Positions 63,101 to 64,000 of a stretch of 64,000 bases of DNA are shown here, in pieces; the first letter of the stretch is position 1; each line of letters opens with the position of its first letter. Both the position numbers and the translations under genes were made by a program. Source of the stretch: Promerops cafer (taxonomy: Eukaryota; Chordata; Aves; Passeriformes; Nectariniidae); contig VZSE01011436.1 of assembly GCA_013398275.1 (NCBI GenBank), forward strand, positions 309,050-373,049. Reading direction: 5' to 3'. Under the pieces are notes generated by a model, which was not told where the DNA came from, searched no databases, and was given only the letters and a program-made list of their open reading frames with translations.

Positions 63101-63801
63101 ACACAAACCATGGCCAAAACTTCGGACTGGAAAGGGAATCCTCCTTCTTCAAAAGGGTCTCATTTCTGATTCATTTAAAATGAAACAACCCTGCTCTACT
63201 GTCAGCTTTGCCAGTTGTCAAATTCAAAGCCAGGATTTGCCTTCAGCTGCAAGAGGCTTAAAAACAAGACTTAAAAACGTGAATCCTGCTTCTGGGCATC
63301 TAATGTTGCTTACACACCTGCTGAGAGGAGACCACTGTTACATCCAAATCTGCCTCTGAGAGGGGACTTCCAAGCAGGAGCAACGTGACTCCACAAGACC
63401 TATGGCATCAAAAACTTGAAGCTGTATTACACCTTCCCCAGCAGCATTGCAGCTGTATTATCACACGCTTCATTATCTATTTCCAGGTATACTACCAGCT
63501 CCCAATCAACCACCACCACATTTTAAAAATAATTCTGCTAATGTACTCCGTAAGTTTTTTGACTAGCACAAGGCATCTTTAAAGTGAAGTTTCCCTACTG
63601 TAATACAAAATACCAGAAGGAGCCAAGGGTGAAAAAAAAAGAAGTCAAGTTCTAAGCCAGCAAGGCTTATGAACAGACAAGAAAGCGATGAAAACCTGTG
63701 CAGTCTTCCAGTAAGAGATGGCCTCCCTGGGCTTGTGTTCAAGCTCCCCATTTCCCAGCTATCATGGGTATGGGGAATAGCAGTGGGATCAAAATCACAG
63801 A
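48113..63801. other. noncoding AT-rich DNA, no gene seen
   Basis: No gene or RNA was identified in this 15.7 kb. Local notes: poly(A) of about 18 at 50402-50420; three TTTATTTACA elements at about 50961-51001, one as TGTTTATTTAC, a forkhead-like cluster; a block at 52380-52620 and one at 60520-60760 resemble conserved noncoding DNA, the latter with a 6-bp-stem hairpin (AATGCT...AGCATT) at about 60539-60557; A-rich sequence at 54117-54180; and at 54830-55060 a GC-richer patch ending in GGAATAAAG that might be an old LTR end but has no second copy here. Confidence 0.55.
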
Positions 63802-63835
63802 CCCATAAGGAAGGAAGTCCCATAAGGAAGGAGGT
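63802..63835 (+). repeat. 17-bp tandem duplication
   Basis: Two adjacent 17-bp copies of CCCATAAGGAAGGA(A/G)GT occur at 63802-63818 and 63819-63835 with one difference. This is a recent small slippage or duplication event with no apparent function. Confidence 0.9.
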
Positions 63836-64000
63836 CCCCACGGTGTACTGAAAAGGCAAAATGCAGGTGACCTCTGGACAGATGTGTGTTGAGAGCAAGA
63901 AAATGTTCTCCCACACCTACAAAGCTCTTCCAAGTCCCTGCCTCACCTTGCCCCACCCTGCCCAAGCCCAGAAGCCAGCAGGGCCTCCTGGGTGTGTAGA
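63836..64000. other. noncoding end of window
   Basis: The last part becomes slightly C-rich (CCTTGCCCCACCCTGCCC near 63947-63964). No feature is recognised. Confidence 0.6.

Overview
The window looks like a stretch of nuclear genome from a bird or another sauropsid. The evidence is fragments of CR1 LINE retrotransposons: a decayed reverse-transcriptase piece near 31.34-31.74 kb, a CR1-type 3' end in the opposite orientation directly after it, and a short 3' end near 48.03 kb. The low density of interspersed repeats, AT-rich and CpG-poor background, and many short homopolymer tracts fit a bird best. I cannot fix the species or order from sequence alone.

I found no protein-coding gene I can defend. 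Almost every open frame is short, unconserved in appearance and overlapped by frames on the other strand. The two longest plus-strand frames (about 270-277 codons) lie in repetitive DNA: one runs through a tandem repeat whose period is a multiple of three, the other crosses a GC-rich repeat-bearing segment. The window is best read as intergenic or deep-intronic DNA. Two weak exon candidates are noted (3630-3668 plus; about 15795-16046 minus).

Layout. 1-8.6 kb: featureless AT-rich DNA. 8.65-9.85 kb: two diverged copies of a roughly 170-bp LTR-like unit about 1 kb apart, each ending in a small hairpin followed by AATAAA; the first is bracketed by near-perfect 24-bp inverted repeats. 9.85-28.5 kb: single-copy noncoding DNA with a few blocks that resemble conserved regulatory sequence. 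28.5-31.34 kb: a compositionally distinct GC-rich segment opened by a polypurine tract and holding a 39-bp array, two separate arrays of related 33-bp units, and a diverged tandem duplication of about 250 bp. Its origin is unrecognised. 31.34-31.88 kb: two head-to-head CR1 pieces. 31.9-40.7 kb: quiet DNA. 40.73-41.17 kb: a striking 51-bp CpG-dense minisatellite of almost nine copies, each built round near-palindromic CCGG motifs. 41.48-41.52 kb: a poly(A) run containing two unresolved bases. 41.5-64 kb: quiet noncoding DNA apart from one CR1 3' end and a 17-bp duplication.

The most unusual items are the 51-bp palindromic CpG minisatellite and the GC-rich segment with nested tandem repeats.
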